From: JAAYCB01 sp012744395
GTDB taxonomy: Bacteria > Planctomycetota > Planctomycetia > Pirellulales > Thermoguttaceae
DNA: 56,791 nucleotides
Direction of reading: 5' to 3'
NCBI GenBank assembly: GCA_028703175.1
Contig: JAQVNJ010000025.1
Coordinates: 1-56,791 of the forward strand
The position numbers and the translations under genes are program-made. Below, piece by piece: positions 16,750-25,769 of this stretch. The notes under the pieces were generated by a model, which saw only the letters and a program-made list of their open reading frames with translations, made no database searches and had not been told where the DNA came from. Numbering within the stretch: the stretch's first letter is position 1; every line of letters begins with the position of its first letter.

Positions 16750-18279
16750 ATGAACACCCAGACGCGCGTTTTCCACGGTTCCCTGGCAGCTTTGGCTGTG
16801 TGCCTGTTTCTCTCGCCTCCGCTGTCCGCCCAAGTCTCGCCGGAAAAACAGGCGGTGCTCGACTGGCTGGGCGAGCCGGAGACGGTGGCGAAATTCGGCC
16901 GGATATCCGACGCGATCTGGTCCTACGCGGAACTCGGGTTGCAGGAGCACAAGTCTTCGGCGCTGTTGATCCGGACGCTCGAGCAGGCCGGTTTCACGGT
17001 CGAGAAGGGGCTGGCAGGCATGCCCACCTGCTTCCTCGCCAGCTATGGGGCGGGCAGGCCGGTCGTGGGAATCCTCGTCGAGTACGACGCGCTGCCGATG
17101 CTCTCGCAGCAGGGGCGCAATCCGAAGCAGGCGCCGCTGGTCGCGGGCGCCCCCGGACACGGCTGCGGCCACAACCTGATGGCGTCGGCCGCCACCGCCG
17201 CCGCGATCGCCGTCAAGCGGGCGATGGAGCAGCACCAAATCCCCGGCACGATCAAGCTCTTCGGTTCGCCGGCCGAGGAGATCGGGGTCAGCCGGCCGTA
17301 CATGGTCAGGGCGGGATTGTTCAAGGACGTCGACGCGGTGATCAACAACCACGCCGGCTCGGGCTTCGCCAGCGCCTACGGCGTCGCGGGCACGGCGATG
17401 TACTCCGCCGTCTTGACGTTCCAGGGAAAGACGGCGCACGCGGGCGGTTCCCCGTGGGCCGGCCGGAGCGCGCTGGACGCCGTCGAAATCACCAACGTCG
17501 CCACGAACTACCTTCGCGAGCACCTGCACTACTCCACGCGGATGCACTACGTGATCGTCGACGGCGGCGAGGCCCCGAACGTCGTTCCCGACCGCGCGAG
17601 TGTCTGGTATGTCGTCCGCAGTTCGGACGAGAATCTCCTGGGCCTTTTCGAGCGGGTCCTCAATTGCGCGAAAGGGGCGGCGCTGGCCACGAACACCGAA
17701 CTGGCCGCGGTCCGCGTCCTGGCCGCCCTCCACCAGTCGCATCACAACAAGCTGCTCGCGGAACTGATGCAGAAGAACATCGGACTGGTCGGCATGCCGG
17801 AGTGGACCGAGGAGGAACACGCGTTCGCAAAAGCCCTGCAAAAGGAACTGGGCGCGAGGCAGACCGGCATGCCGACGAAGGTCGGCGCGATCGGCAAGCC
17901 GGCCACCGTGTTCACCGGCGGCGCCTCGTCCGATCACGGCGACGTGACGCTGATCGCTCCCACGGCCACGATCCGCTTCCCCGGTATCGCCAGTGGCGCG
18001 CAGGGCCATCACTGGTCGACCGTTGCCTCCGGCTTCGGCTCGACCGCCTGGAAGGGCGCAAGCGCCGGCGCCAAGGCGATGGCCGCTTCGGCAATCGACC
18101 TGCTCACGGATCCCGACGCGCTGGCGGCGATCCGCAAGGAATTCGACGAGTACTCCAAGACGCACCCCTACAAGTCCTTCCTGCCCGCCGATGCCCAGCC
18201 TCCGCTGGATTTCTACGACAAACTGATGAACCAGTACCGGCCGGCGATGGAGGCGTTCTACCGGGATGCGGACGGGTGA
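16750..18279 (+). CDS. exported M20D amidohydrolase, AbgB-like
   Basis: This is a 509-residue zinc- or manganese-dependent hydrolase similar to the p-aminobenzoyl-glutamate hydrolase subunit AbgB. The start at 16750 has GGAG (16740-16743) six bases upstream and gives a signal peptide ending about PPLSAQ. Metal-site elements are GHGCGHNLM, the SPAEEIG pair of acidic residues, and NNHAG. The dimerisation (lid) domain contains GKTAHAGGSPWAGRSALDAVE. A late QGHHWST supplies another His. AbgB proteins are usually cytosolic, so the signal peptide suggests an extracytoplasmic peptidase or deacylase. The exact substrate is unknown. Confidence 0.85.
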   Translation: MNTQTRVFHGSLAALAVCLFLSPPLSAQVSPEKQAVLDWLGEPETVAKFGRISDAIWSYAELGLQEHKSSALLIRTLEQAGFTVEKGLAGMPTCFLASYGAGRPVVGILVEYDALPMLSQQGRNPKQAPLVAGAPGHGCGHNLMASAATAAAIAVKRAMEQHQIPGTIKLFGSPAEEIGVSRPYMVRAGLFKDVDAVINNHAGSGFASAYGVAGTAMYSAVLTFQGKTAHAGGSPWAGRSALDAVEITNVATNYLREHLHYSTRMHYVIVDGGEAPNVVPDRASVWYVVRSSDENLLGLFERVLNCAKGAALATNTELAAVRVLAALHQSHHNKLLAELMQKNIGLVGMPEWTEEEHAFAKALQKELGARQTGMPTKVGAIGKPATVFTGGASSDHGDVTLIAPTATIRFPGIASGAQGHHWSTVASGFGSTAWKGASAGAKAMAASAIDLLTDPDALAAIRKEFDEYSKTHPYKSFLPADAQPPLDFYDKLMNQYRPAMEAFYRDADG

Positions 18280-18601
18280 TGACCGCCCCGCGGCCGCCGG
18301 CGGCCGCGAGGCCGTATCGATTTCGTTCTACGAAAGTCGTCCGTGCTTGCCGGGCGGAATCGCGGCCTCCTTTCGAGTTGCCAAAGTGTCGCATCGAGGG
18401 CGGCCGTGGGCTCTGGGCCTTGGCTTGCGGTTGCCGGCGGAACGCCCACCCTGGCGGAAGTTGACGATCGCGTCCGGCCTGCATTAATTGAGGCACGACG
18501 CCCTCCGATCCGGTCGGGCTGCGGCCGGGGGCGGCGATCCGGCGGAAAGAGCGACGAACACAAGTCCACGCAAGGCAGTTGTGCTTACGAGGAGTTTGCC
18601 A
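18280..18601. other. intergenic region upstream of the peroxiredoxin gene
   Basis: This 322-base region holds a candidate promoter (18461-18489) and the ribosome binding site GAGGAG at 18591-18596. The GC-rich inverted GCGGCCGCCGGCGGCCGC lies near 18293-18311, just after the M20D gene, and could form a terminator-like stem, although no T-run follows. Confidence 0.45.
18461..18489 (+). promoter_or_regulatory. putative promoter of the peroxiredoxin gene
   Basis: TTGACG (18461-18466) is followed by the A/T-rich box ATTAAT (18483-18488; 16-base spacer) inside TTAATT. The match is 5/6 and 4/6. It lies about 115 bases before the ATG at 18602. Judged by eye. Confidence 0.35.
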
Positions 18602-19192
18602 ATGAGCGTCTTGGTAGCAAAACAGGCACCCGACTTCAAGGCCGAGGCCGTCATGCCCAATGGGGCGTTTCAGGAGATTTCGCTGGCGGATTACCGCGGG
18701 AAATACGTGGTGCTGTTCTTCTATCCGCTCGACTTCACGTTCGTGTGTCCCACGGAGATCATTGCGTTCTCCGACGCGGTCGCCGACTTCGAGAAGCTCG
18801 GCGTCCAGTTGCTCGGCTGCTCGGTCGATAGCAAGTACTCTCACCTGGCATGGCGCGAAAAGCCGCGAAAACAGGGGGGGCTGGGAGACATTGCCTATCC
18901 TCTGATCGCCGACTTAGACAAGGGAATCGCCCAGGCCTACGACGTACTCCTGCCGGCAGGAGTCGCGCTGCGCGGATTGTTCCTGATCGACCAGTCGGGA
19001 GTCGTGCGGCACCAGGTCGTCAACGACCTGCCGCTCGGCCGCAGCGTGGCCGAAGCGCTGCGGATGGTCAAAGCCCTCCAGTTCCACGAGAAAAACGGCG
19101 AAGTCTGCCCGGCAAACTGGGACGAGAACGCGGCGTCGATGAAGGCCGACCCGAAGGGCAGCCAGGAGTTCTTCCAGAAACAATATGCGTAG
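18602..19192 (+). CDS. typical 2-Cys peroxiredoxin (AhpC/Prx1 type)
   Basis: This thiol peroxidase of 196 residues reduces hydrogen peroxide and organic peroxides in the cytosol. The peroxidatic Cys49 lies in FYPLDFTFVCPTE. The resolving Cys169 is in GEVCPANW, so the usual intersubunit disulfide can form. The ATG at 18602 has GAGGAG five bases upstream, and the frame further upstream lacks homology. No ahpF or thioredoxin gene is adjacent, so the reductant is not shown. It is transcribed alone, with a candidate promoter 115 bases upstream, and is convergent with the LamG gene. Confidence 0.95.
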   Translation: MSVLVAKQAPDFKAEAVMPNGAFQEISLADYRGKYVVLFFYPLDFTFVCPTEIIAFSDAVADFEKLGVQLLGCSVDSKYSHLAWREKPRKQGGLGDIAYPLIADLDKGIAQAYDVLLPAGVALRGLFLIDQSGVVRHQVVNDLPLGRSVAEALRMVKALQFHEKNGEVCPANWDENAASMKADPKGSQEFFQKQYA

Positions 19193-19555
19193 CGATCGGT
19201 CTCGGCGATCGTGTGCGGAGACGCCGCTGCCAAGGGCAGTGCGTCGCCGGGCGACGCCGAGCGCCCTTGCGGTTGAGGGGCAGTCGAGCGTCCGCAAGCC
19301 GGGGCGGCCAGCGCCAAGCTGGTGGGGCAGTCCCGGCTTGCTCTTTTGTTTGCACAACGCGCGGGCCTGTGGCAAAGCTCCGCGGGAGCAAGAACCCCGC
19401 GGGAGCAAGAACCCCGCGGGAGCAACTGTGCCGCCGATTGGGCCGGTTGGCGCGAAGCCGTCCGCCGCCCGATGCGTCTTTGCGGCCCGCCGCTTGGGCC
19501 TGCGCGGTTCGCCGGCGATCGGCAGCGCACCTGACCGGCAGCCACCGGCCAAGCG
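19193..19555. other. 363-base region between convergent genes
   Basis: This region lies between the peroxiredoxin gene (plus) and the LamG gene (minus). Its only clear element is the 17-base tandem repeat at 19382-19428. Open frames here are shadows. No T-tailed hairpin was seen. Confidence 0.45.
19382..19428. repeat. 17-base tandem repeat, about 2.7 copies
   Basis: The unit GCGGGAGCAAGAACCCC occurs exactly at 19382-19398 and 19399-19415. A partial third copy starts at 19416 (GCGGGAGCAAC). The array is intergenic, between convergent genes. Each junction (CCCCGCGGG) is itself partly palindromic. Confidence 0.9.
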
Positions 19556-22500
19556 TCATCCTTTCGGCTGCACGGCGTCGGGCGTCTGCTCCGGTTTGCG
19601 TTCCACCGGCGGCCAGGGGCTCGGGCCTTCAACGCGGATCGCCGCGGCGGCTTGCAGGCCGGAAGCCAACTCCACCGCCTCGACTTCCCACATTCCGGCC
19701 AGATCGTTCGGTGCGATGTCCAGCGCGACCTCCACGCGGCCATCGACCGCCGCGTAGGCGCCGCTGAATTCGCATGCCCGGCCGTCCGGATCGCGAATCG
19801 TCAACTCGACCGGCACGACCGCCTCGACCGGCACGCCGGCCTTGTCGCAGACCTCGATGGTCAGAATTGCCTGGGAACCTCGCGCGGCGCTGGCCGGGGC
19901 GGCCAGGCGGACCGCGCCGATCGGCCGCTCGGCAACCATCAGCAGCGTCCCCTCGCAGGGGCCGAGGCGGATCGGAAAACGCAGCCCGTTGGCGGTCTTC
20001 TCCCCCTCGATCGGCCGCTGGTTCACCAGGTCGTAGACAAATCCCTCCGGACGATTCAGGAGCACATCCGTCGTTTCGGGCAGGCCGCTTTCCATCACCA
20101 GGCCGTGCTGGCCGACGTAGCTGCCGTACTCCCGCCGGTCGTTGACCAGGAAGACGTAGTCGGTGTTCTTGTACTGGCGGCGGTAGGGGATGATCTCCGC
20201 GCTGGTCGTATCGACGTGGCGCCGGTAGCGGGCGTCGAGCTGGGCCCGCAGGTCGCCGGCGAGCTGCTGTAGCGCGGCCTTGTCCTCGCGGGCGCGGCCG
20301 CTGCGGGTGCGGATCGGCAGGCGAATATCCGGCCGGATGGCCGGGCAGGTCCGCTCGTCGCCGATGACCAGCCCGCCCGCCTGCTGGAACGCGACGATTC
20401 GCTCGACCACCGTCCGCGTCAACACGTCGCAGTCGGCGAGCACGAGAATGCGGAAGCCGTCGAGGCCCCGTTCGGCGATTGTCTCGTCGAAGACGATCTC
20501 CGGTTGGAGTCTCGCATACAACAGCGCGTGGTACGCGTCGCCGGCCCAACTCCCGCACCAGCCATAGGTTCCGCGCCGAGCGAACATCTCCGAGGCAAAC
20601 GATTCGAGAAACGCCACGTCGCTCTTGGCGCCCGGCACGCTCAACAGCGTCGGTCCGAGCGGCACGACCACCGAGCGGACGAGCCGCGCCAGTTCGTGCT
20701 GCGTCTCGGGGTGGGTGAAACGGTAGCCGCTCGGCGACTGGCAGGGGACGAGCGACTGCCAACCGTGGTACATGATCCCCTTGATCGGCCGGGCGATTTT
20801 CGTCCAGAACGCCTCGCGGAGGTGCATCGGCGCGATCGTGATGAAGGGGGCGTCGGGCTGCTGGCGCTCCCAATCGGCCAGGTACGCCGCCGCCGGAGCG
20901 CCGGGTTTCGCCTCGGGCGCCGTCTGGCTGCGGTACCAGATGATCTGCGTCATCTTCATCACCTGCTGCCCTGGGGGACCGCCGCCGGCCATTGCCAGCA
21001 GCTCGTCGGTCGCCAGGCCGATGCGGATCGGGTCCGGGTAGGAATACGTCCACTGGGAGAGGTAATCGACCTGGCCGCCGGAACCGTAGACGCTGGCCAC
21101 GCGAACCGCCGGGTCGTGCCACGTCCAGAGATCGTCGCGGCCGGCCGTGTTCAATCCGCGGACCACGGCCGAGTTGAGCCCGTTCCAGCCGTCGCCGTCT
21201 TTCCAGTGCCAGCGATAGTAGCGGAGAATCGGATCGTCGTCGGCGATCACCCGATCTGCGGGGAAGTCGGGCAGCTTGGCGTAATCCACGCCCCGCGTGC
21301 TGCCGGCTTGGGCGGGAATCTCCGCCCCGGATGCCGCGCGATAGGCCGCCAGGTCGTGAGGATGGAAACAGAGGGAAGCGTGATCGCGAACTTCGGTGTG
21401 GATCAAGGCGGCGCCGAACGCCGGGTGGTCGCCGAAGCTCCGCGCCACGCTCGCCCCGACATTCTCGCAGAGCGTGACAAGCTCCGGGAACAGGCCGCAG
21501 ACGTCCTCCTTCGCGACGGGCTTCCCCTCGCGGGTCACCCGCCGGTAGGCCTCGTTGGACCGCATCGCGGCGCCGGGCGAGAGGCTGGCCGCCAGCGTCA
21601 TGCCTTTGGAAAGGGCCTCATCGAGGTTGGACCGCGCCTGCTGCCAGCGCTGGCCGTCAACCGCGTCGGTCGGCTGGCCGGCCTCCCAGACCCGGCCCGT
21701 CTCGGCCGGCACTCCCAGCCCGTGGGTAAAGCCGATCGCCCGGGCGCGGTCCAGATCGCCCGCAATCCCTCCCCACATCACCACGGGCATCCGTTTGGGC
21801 TGGCGAGCGACGATCCGCAGGGAGACATCCTCAGTGGTCTCGATCGGCTCGGGTTTGTCGGCCCGGAGGGTGATCGAGAGGGTGTAGGCGCCGGGCCGCA
21901 GGCGGGTATCGATCGGGTGCGCCAGTTCGAAGGACTTGCCGGGTGCAAGTTCGGGGATTTCGCTTTCGGCAGGGTCCATCCCGTCCACGGCGATCTGGGC
22001 CTTGGCCCCGGTCAACGGCTCGCGGCAGAGGTTTGTCAGGCGGAATCGCTGGACCGCCCCGGGCTCCATCCGCACGAACGCCGAGCGATCGGAGATTCGC
22101 TCGACGGCCACGGGGCGGAATTCGAGCACGCCGCGGCAGAGCCGCACCTGGTCGATCCGCCCGGGGAAGCCGTGATAGTAGCTGCCGTTGCGGTCGCCGA
22201 TGGTCAGCGGTTGCGGGCCGGGCGCGACCGGGCCGCAGCCCGGCACCATCCCGCCGCCCCAGGGGGCTCCATCGAGGAAGAAGCTGCCGGTGCCCCGGCC
22301 GTCGTACGTGAAGGCGAGATGCCGCCACTGGCCCGGCGCGAGTTTCAGGGGCCGGGAGTGCCAATTGGCCGAATGGTCGCCAAATCCCAGGCAAGCACGC
22401 ACGATCCGCCCGCCGCGCTTGTCCGCCGGACCGAGAATCAACTGGTAGCCGGCGTGGCTGACGTATTTCTTGTCGATCAGAAAGGCCTCCGGGTACTCGG

Positions 22501-22888
22501 CGTCGAGTTGTTCGGCGGCCGCGATCCAGAGTTCGATCGTGAATGCATCGGAGGGCGAGAGCCGGGGCGCGCGGGCCGCTCGGGCGGAGTGGGGCCGGTC
22601 GGCGACCGGCCAGCCCGGCTTCGAGAGGAGGGCTCCGCCGAACTTGCCTTGCCGGTCGAGCTCCGCCCCTTGCAGGGCGAGCTGGTGGCCGCCCGACGAT
22701 GCGTCGCCGAGCGGCTCGTCGTCGTCGAACGTCCACAACGCCAGCACGTGGCTGCCTTTGGCGTCGTCGCCCGTGTACGGTGTGCGGAACGGTTCGCGAA
22801 GCCGCGGCGGGGAATCGGCGGCGATCAGCGGCCAGGTGAAGATCGATCCAGCCAGGATCACCAGGGCGAGAGCTTTCGGCGCGTGCAT
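19556..22888 (-). CDS. exported LamG plus glycoside-hydrolase-42-like protein
   Basis: This is a 1110-residue secreted protein. The ATG at 22888 has GGAGGAG nine bases upstream and opens a signal peptide (LALVILAGSIFTWPLIAADS). A LamG/concanavalin-like domain spans about 45-270 (LALWTFDDDEPLGDASSGG, YDGRGTGSFFLDG, GRIDQVRLCRGVL). An Ig-like segment precedes a TIM-barrel-like region of about 360-770 (VVMWGGIAGDLDRARAIGF, HTEVRDHASLCFH). A Rossmann-like domain of about 780-900 (GFRILVLADCDVLT, GGLVIGDE) resembles the GH42 trimerisation domain, and a beta-sandwich ends the protein. The order fits GH42-like enzymes acting on polysaccharides. I could not pinpoint both catalytic Glu residues, so activity is unproven. 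No sugar transporter is adjacent. Confidence 0.72.
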   Translation of the reverse strand: MHAPKALALVILAGSIFTWPLIAADSPPRLREPFRTPYTGDDAKGSHVLALWTFDDDEPLGDASSGGHQLALQGAELDRQGKFGGALLSKPGWPVADRPHSARAARAPRLSPSDAFTIELWIAAAEQLDAEYPEAFLIDKKYVSHAGYQLILGPADKRGGRIVRACLGFGDHSANWHSRPLKLAPGQWRHLAFTYDGRGTGSFFLDGAPWGGGMVPGCGPVAPGPQPLTIGDRNGSYYHGFPGRIDQVRLCRGVLEFRPVAVERISDRSAFVRMEPGAVQRFRLTNLCREPLTGAKAQIAVDGMDPAESEIPELAPGKSFELAHPIDTRLRPGAYTLSITLRADKPEPIETTEDVSLRIVARQPKRMPVVMWGGIAGDLDRARAIGFTHGLGVPAETGRVWEAGQPTDAVDGQRWQQARSNLDEALSKGMTLAASLSPGAAMRSNEAYRRVTREGKPVAKEDVCGLFPELVTLCENVGASVARSFGDHPAFGAALIHTEVRDHASLCFHPHDLAAYRAASGAEIPAQAGSTRGVDYAKLPDFPADRVIADDDPILRYYRWHWKDGDGWNGLNSAVVRGLNTAGRDDLWTWHDPAVRVASVYGSGGQVDYLSQWTYSYPDPIRIGLATDELLAMAGGGPPGQQVMKMTQIIWYRSQTAPEAKPGAPAAAYLADWERQQPDAPFITIAPMHLREAFWTKIARPIKGIMYHGWQSLVPCQSPSGYRFTHPETQHELARLVRSVVVPLGPTLLSVPGAKSDVAFLESFASEMFARRGTYGWCGSWAGDAYHALLYARLQPEIVFDETIAERGLDGFRILVLADCDVLTRTVVERIVAFQQAGGLVIGDERTCPAIRPDIRLPIRTRSGRAREDKAALQQLAGDLRAQLDARYRRHVDTTSAEIIPYRRQYKNTDYVFLVNDRREYGSYVGQHGLVMESGLPETTDVLLNRPEGFVYDLVNQRPIEGEKTANGLRFPIRLGPCEGTLLMVAERPIGAVRLAAPASAARGSQAILTIEVCDKAGVPVEAVVPVELTIRDPDGRACEFSGAYAAVDGRVEVALDIAPNDLAGMWEVEAVELASGLQAAAAIRVEGPSPWPPVERKPEQTPDAVQPKG

Positions 22889-23283
22889 GTTCGGCGTCTC
22901 CTCCAAGCGCGGCCGGCGATCCGCGGGGGGCCAGGAGCGGTCGGGAGTTCGTGGCAGACCGCGATTCGCCAAGAGGTCGGTAACAGTCTGATTTGGCTGA
23001 CCGCGAACCGCGGCCAGTCCTTGAGAGTTTAACGTTCCGCAACCCGCACGGCCAGCAACCCGGAGGAATCCGCCTCCGCCGGCGGTTTCCGCGCACGATC
23101 GGCCGAAACGAGCCGCCGGGCGCGGAGTCCCTTCCGGCGCGTCCGCGACCGGCCGCCTGGCGACGTCTTGCGGCGCCGCGGCGGGGCGCGTGCGCGGCTT
23201 TCATCGGCCAGGTGGAGATGCTACGATAGGAATCGATTGCGTCTCGGCTGCCGGATTGGCCTCAACGGCAAGGAGGATTGAAC
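22889..23283. other. 395-base divergent intergenic region
   Basis: This region separates the LamG gene (minus) from a small gene (plus). It includes the two ribosome binding sites (GGAGGAG for the minus gene near 22900, AAGGAGG at 23270-23276 for the plus gene). TACGAT near 23222 could be a minus-10 box for the small gene, but its minus-35 is poor. Nothing else was recognised. Confidence 0.4.
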
Positions 23284-23583
23284 ATGCAAGCCACCATTAA
23301 ACTACCCAAGGCATTTTCCTTAAGAGACGAGAACGAGTTTTATCCGGTGCAGCATTTGATGGCGCGGCTCAATCCGCAGCTGCTGGTCGCCCACGTGACA
23401 ACCGGAAGGCACGTCGCCGGCGGCCCGACGGTGATCTGGGGAATCGTCTATCTGGAGGGGCAGCCGCTCAGCCGAGCGGCGGTTGAACTCGCTCTGAAAG
23501 AGGCCGGGTTCGACTTCGACCACAACGCCCCGATCCGGGCGTCGAGTCTGTGGGACACGGAGGCGCAAGCGGTTTCCGCCTGA
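23284..23583 (+). CDS. small protein of unknown function
   Basis: This is a protein of 99 residues. The ATG at 23284 has a strong ribosome binding site, AAGGAGG at 23270-23276, seven bases upstream, which supports a real gene. It has no signal peptide or membrane segment. The sequence looks like a mixed alpha/beta fold with LNPQLLVAHVTTG, VIWGIVYLEG, and the helix RAAVELALKEAGFDFDH. I do not recognise the family. It is convergent with the pseudouridine synthase gene, 49 bases away; between them GGTCCG/CGGACC (23590-23605) can form a short stem. Confidence 0.7.
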   Translation: MQATIKLPKAFSLRDENEFYPVQHLMARLNPQLLVAHVTTGRHVAGGPTVIWGIVYLEGQPLSRAAVELALKEAGFDFDHNAPIRASSLWDTEAQAVSA

Positions 23584-23632
23584 CCAAGGGGTCCGGCGGC
23601 GGACCGCCAGACGGAATCCGCTTCCCTGCCGG

Positions 23633-24313
23633 TCAACCGGTCACGCCCCATGCCGCCCATGCCGGCGGCAGCGGCGCCTCGATGACCACCCGTTGATCCC
23701 GCACCGGGTGGCGGAACGCGATCCGCCGGGCGTGGAGGGCGATTCCCAGGGGGAACTTCTGCTGGGCGTCGTACTTGTAGTCGCCGACGATCGGGTGCCC
23801 GCGATCGGCCAGTTGAATGCGGATCTGGTGTTTTCTGCCGGTCTCCAAGCGGACCTCCAGGAGGCTGTCTCGCTGGACGATTCCGAGCCGGCGATAGCTC
23901 AAGATCGCCTCCTTGGCGCCGGCAATTGTCGGCCCGACGAGCATCATCCGCCGATGACGGCCGTGGGGGACGATCCAGTGGACAAGCCGGCTTTCGGGCG
24001 GCTGGACGACCCCTTCGGCGATCGCCCAGTAGACCTTCTCGACCTCGCGAGCGCGGAACTGCTCGGTCAAGCGGCTGGCCGCCTTGGACGTCCGTGCCAG
24101 GAGGACGACGCCGGTGACGGGGGCGTCCAGGCGGCTGACCACGCCCAGGTAGACATTGCCCGGCTTGCCGCAAAGCTGCTTGAGCCATTCCTTGGCCGTG
24201 CGGAGCAGCGAGTTCTCGCCGCTCGGGGTCCCCATCGTGGGCAGCCGCGCGGGTTTGGAAACCGCCAGCAAGTGATTGTCTTCGTAGAGGATTTCCAGGG
24301 GGGAAGGGTCCAT
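23633..24313 (-). CDS. RluA-family RNA pseudouridine synthase
   Basis: This cytosolic enzyme of 226 residues converts uridine to pseudouridine in rRNA or tRNA. It starts ILYEDNHLLAVSKPAR, the usual first motif. The catalytic Asp is in VVSRLDAPVTGVVLLAR. The family normally has RLDxxTSG, and here the position reads Val-Thr-Gly, a small variation. Later motifs RLETGRKHQIRIQL and GHPIVGDYKY are intact, and ALHARRIAF ends the core. There is no N-terminal S4 domain. The ATG at 24313 fits family length; the frame stays open far upstream but without homology. It is divergent from maf. Confidence 0.88.
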   Translation of the reverse strand: MDPSPLEILYEDNHLLAVSKPARLPTMGTPSGENSLLRTAKEWLKQLCGKPGNVYLGVVSRLDAPVTGVVLLARTSKAASRLTEQFRAREVEKVYWAIAEGVVQPPESRLVHWIVPHGRHRRMMLVGPTIAGAKEAILSYRRLGIVQRDSLLEVRLETGRKHQIRIQLADRGHPIVGDYKYDAQQKFPLGIALHARRIAFRHPVRDQRVVIEAPLPPAWAAWGVTG

Positions 24314-24466
24314 CGAGCGAGCCGCGTCGGAGAGGGCGTGTTTCCACGGAATCGATCCGTATTCTACAATAGCAGGTGCGCGGCCGACCTGCCCAGGCCG
24401 GCCCGTGGCGGGGAATTGCCACGGGCGCTCGACACGCCGCGCTTTGCCGCCTCTCCACTGCGAGCC

Positions 24467-25084
24467 ATGACCATGCCAGGCAACGCGCGACCGCGATTGA
24501 TCCTCGCCAGCCGTTCCCCCCGTCGCCGGCAATTGCTCGCGGAAGCCGGCCTGGAGTTCGAGGTTGTCCCGCCGTCCGATGCCGCCGAATGCGGGATGTG
24601 TTCCGGCGAGAATCCGGCCCAATTCGTGGCGCGGCTGGCCTGGCAGAAGGCAGCCGACGTGGCGGCCCGGGTGGCGGGCGGATTGATCCTCGGCTGCGAC
24701 ACGGTGGCCGAGTGCGACGGGCGGATTCTCGGCAAGCCGCGGGACGAGGCCGACGCGCGGGAGATGCTCTTGGCGCTCAGGGGGCGGCGCCATCGGGTGC
24801 TGACGGGGCTTTGCCTCTGGAACAAGGGGAACGGCGAACCGCTTGTCCGCGTGGCAATCACGACCCTGCAAATGGATGCCCTATCCGAGGACGCGTTGCA
24901 CGCGTACCTGGAGAGCGGAGCGTGGGAGGGCAAGGCCGGCGCGTTCGGCTATCAGGACCAGCTCGGATGGGTCCGGGTGATTGAAGGGAGCGAGTCGAAC
25001 GTGGTCGGTCTGCCGATGGAGTTGCTGGCGGAAATGCTCCGCCAGGTGGAGCGGCCCGGCGAAGTACCGGACCGCTTGGGCTGA
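24467..25084 (+). CDS. maf: Maf-like nucleoside triphosphate pyrophosphatase
   Basis: This is a 205-residue house-cleaning enzyme that hydrolyses non-canonical or excess nucleoside triphosphates to monophosphates. Family motifs are LILASRSPRRRQLL at the N-terminus, VARLAWQKA, LGCDTVAECDGRILGKPRDEADA, and WEGKAGAFGYQ followed by IEGSESNVVGLPMELL. ATG 24467 or 24473 could each be used; both lie directly before the first strand. Substrate preference (dTTP/UTP or m7GTP type) is not certain. The gene is divergent from the pseudouridine synthase and convergent with the HU gene. Confidence 0.92.
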   Translation: MTMPGNARPRLILASRSPRRRQLLAEAGLEFEVVPPSDAAECGMCSGENPAQFVARLAWQKAADVAARVAGGLILGCDTVAECDGRILGKPRDEADAREMLLALRGRRHRVLTGLCLWNKGNGEPLVRVAITTLQMDALSEDALHAYLESGAWEGKAGAFGYQDQLGWVRVIEGSESNVVGLPMELLAEMLRQVERPGEVPDRLG

Positions 25085-25231
25085 CCGCCGCGCCGCCCGC
25101 CGGCGGGGCGGAAACCCGCCAGCGGGGCAAGAAATGGTCAAGGCCGCTGGCGGCACGGTCCCGAGCGAACGGTTGCTCGGAGCCGTGTTCCGGCGGCCTT
25201 TCCCGCTGGTCGTCAGACGGCGATCGGCAGA

Positions 25232-25555
25232 TCAGACCATTTCCTTAAGGTTCTTCAGAGGGCGGATCTTGACCTTGTTCTGAGCCGGCTTGGCGGCAAC
25301 GTCCATTACTTCACCCGGCCTGAACGGGTTGGGGACACCCTTCCGCGCCGGCCGGGCGGGCACCCGCTGCTTGACGATCTTCAGCAGGCCCGGGATGGTG
25401 AACGAGCCGGCGCCGCGGCTGCCAAGATTCTTCTTGACTTCCGCTTCCAGGGCCGCAAAGACCGCGGCGACGTCCTTCTTGGTGACGCCCGTCGCTTCTG
25501 CAATGCTTGCCACAATCTGACTCTTTGTTGGTGGTTTCTTGGCAGCTTTGGCCAT
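25232..25555 (-). CDS. HU-family DNA-binding protein
   Basis: This is a nucleoid protein of 107 residues. The ATG at 25555 has AAGGAGGG about nine bases upstream. The N-terminus is short and Lys-rich (MAKAAKKPPTKSQIV). The dimerisation helices follow (ATGVTKKDVAAVFAALEAEV), then the SFTIPGLLKIVKQR strand and the DNA-binding arm (ARPARKGVPNPFRPGE), with a basic tail VKIRPLKNLKEMV. This form is frequent in planctomycetes. A well-formed promoter lies 70-97 bases upstream. The gene is convergent with maf. Confidence 0.92.
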   Translation of the reverse strand: MAKAAKKPPTKSQIVASIAEATGVTKKDVAAVFAALEAEVKKNLGSRGAGSFTIPGLLKIVKQRVPARPARKGVPNPFRPGEVMDVAAKPAQNKVKIRPLKNLKEMV

Positions 25556-25624
25556 TGTCGTAAACCCTCCTTGCAAGGTTCGAGTAAATGCCGTTGTCGT
25601 CCGTCCGTTGCAGGCGACCGGATG

Positions 25625-25652
25625 ATTAGAGCCCGTTTTCCCGAAAATTCAA
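25625..25652 (-). promoter_or_regulatory. putative promoter of the HU gene
   Basis: On the minus strand TTGAAT (25647-25652) and TCTAAT (25625-25630) are separated by 16 bases. The minus-10 box matches consensus at 5/6. Transcription from about 25618 would give a leader of some 60 bases with a good ribosome binding site. Confidence 0.5.
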
Positions 25653-25769
25653 GATGCAGAGTGCGGGAAACCCTGAAAAAATCGGCAGAAAACACGACTC
25701 GACCGCAATTTTCCCGTAATTTTCAGCGGTTTTCTGCCTCTGTTGCGCACGGACCGCCTGTCTGCCCGG

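Noticed and set aside
19382..19428. CRISPR array
   Set aside because: The repeats are 17 bases and directly adjacent without spacers.
20504..23032. 842-codon plus-strand frame
   Set aside because: It is antisense to the LamG gene, which has a signal peptide, a strong ribosome binding site and domain matches.
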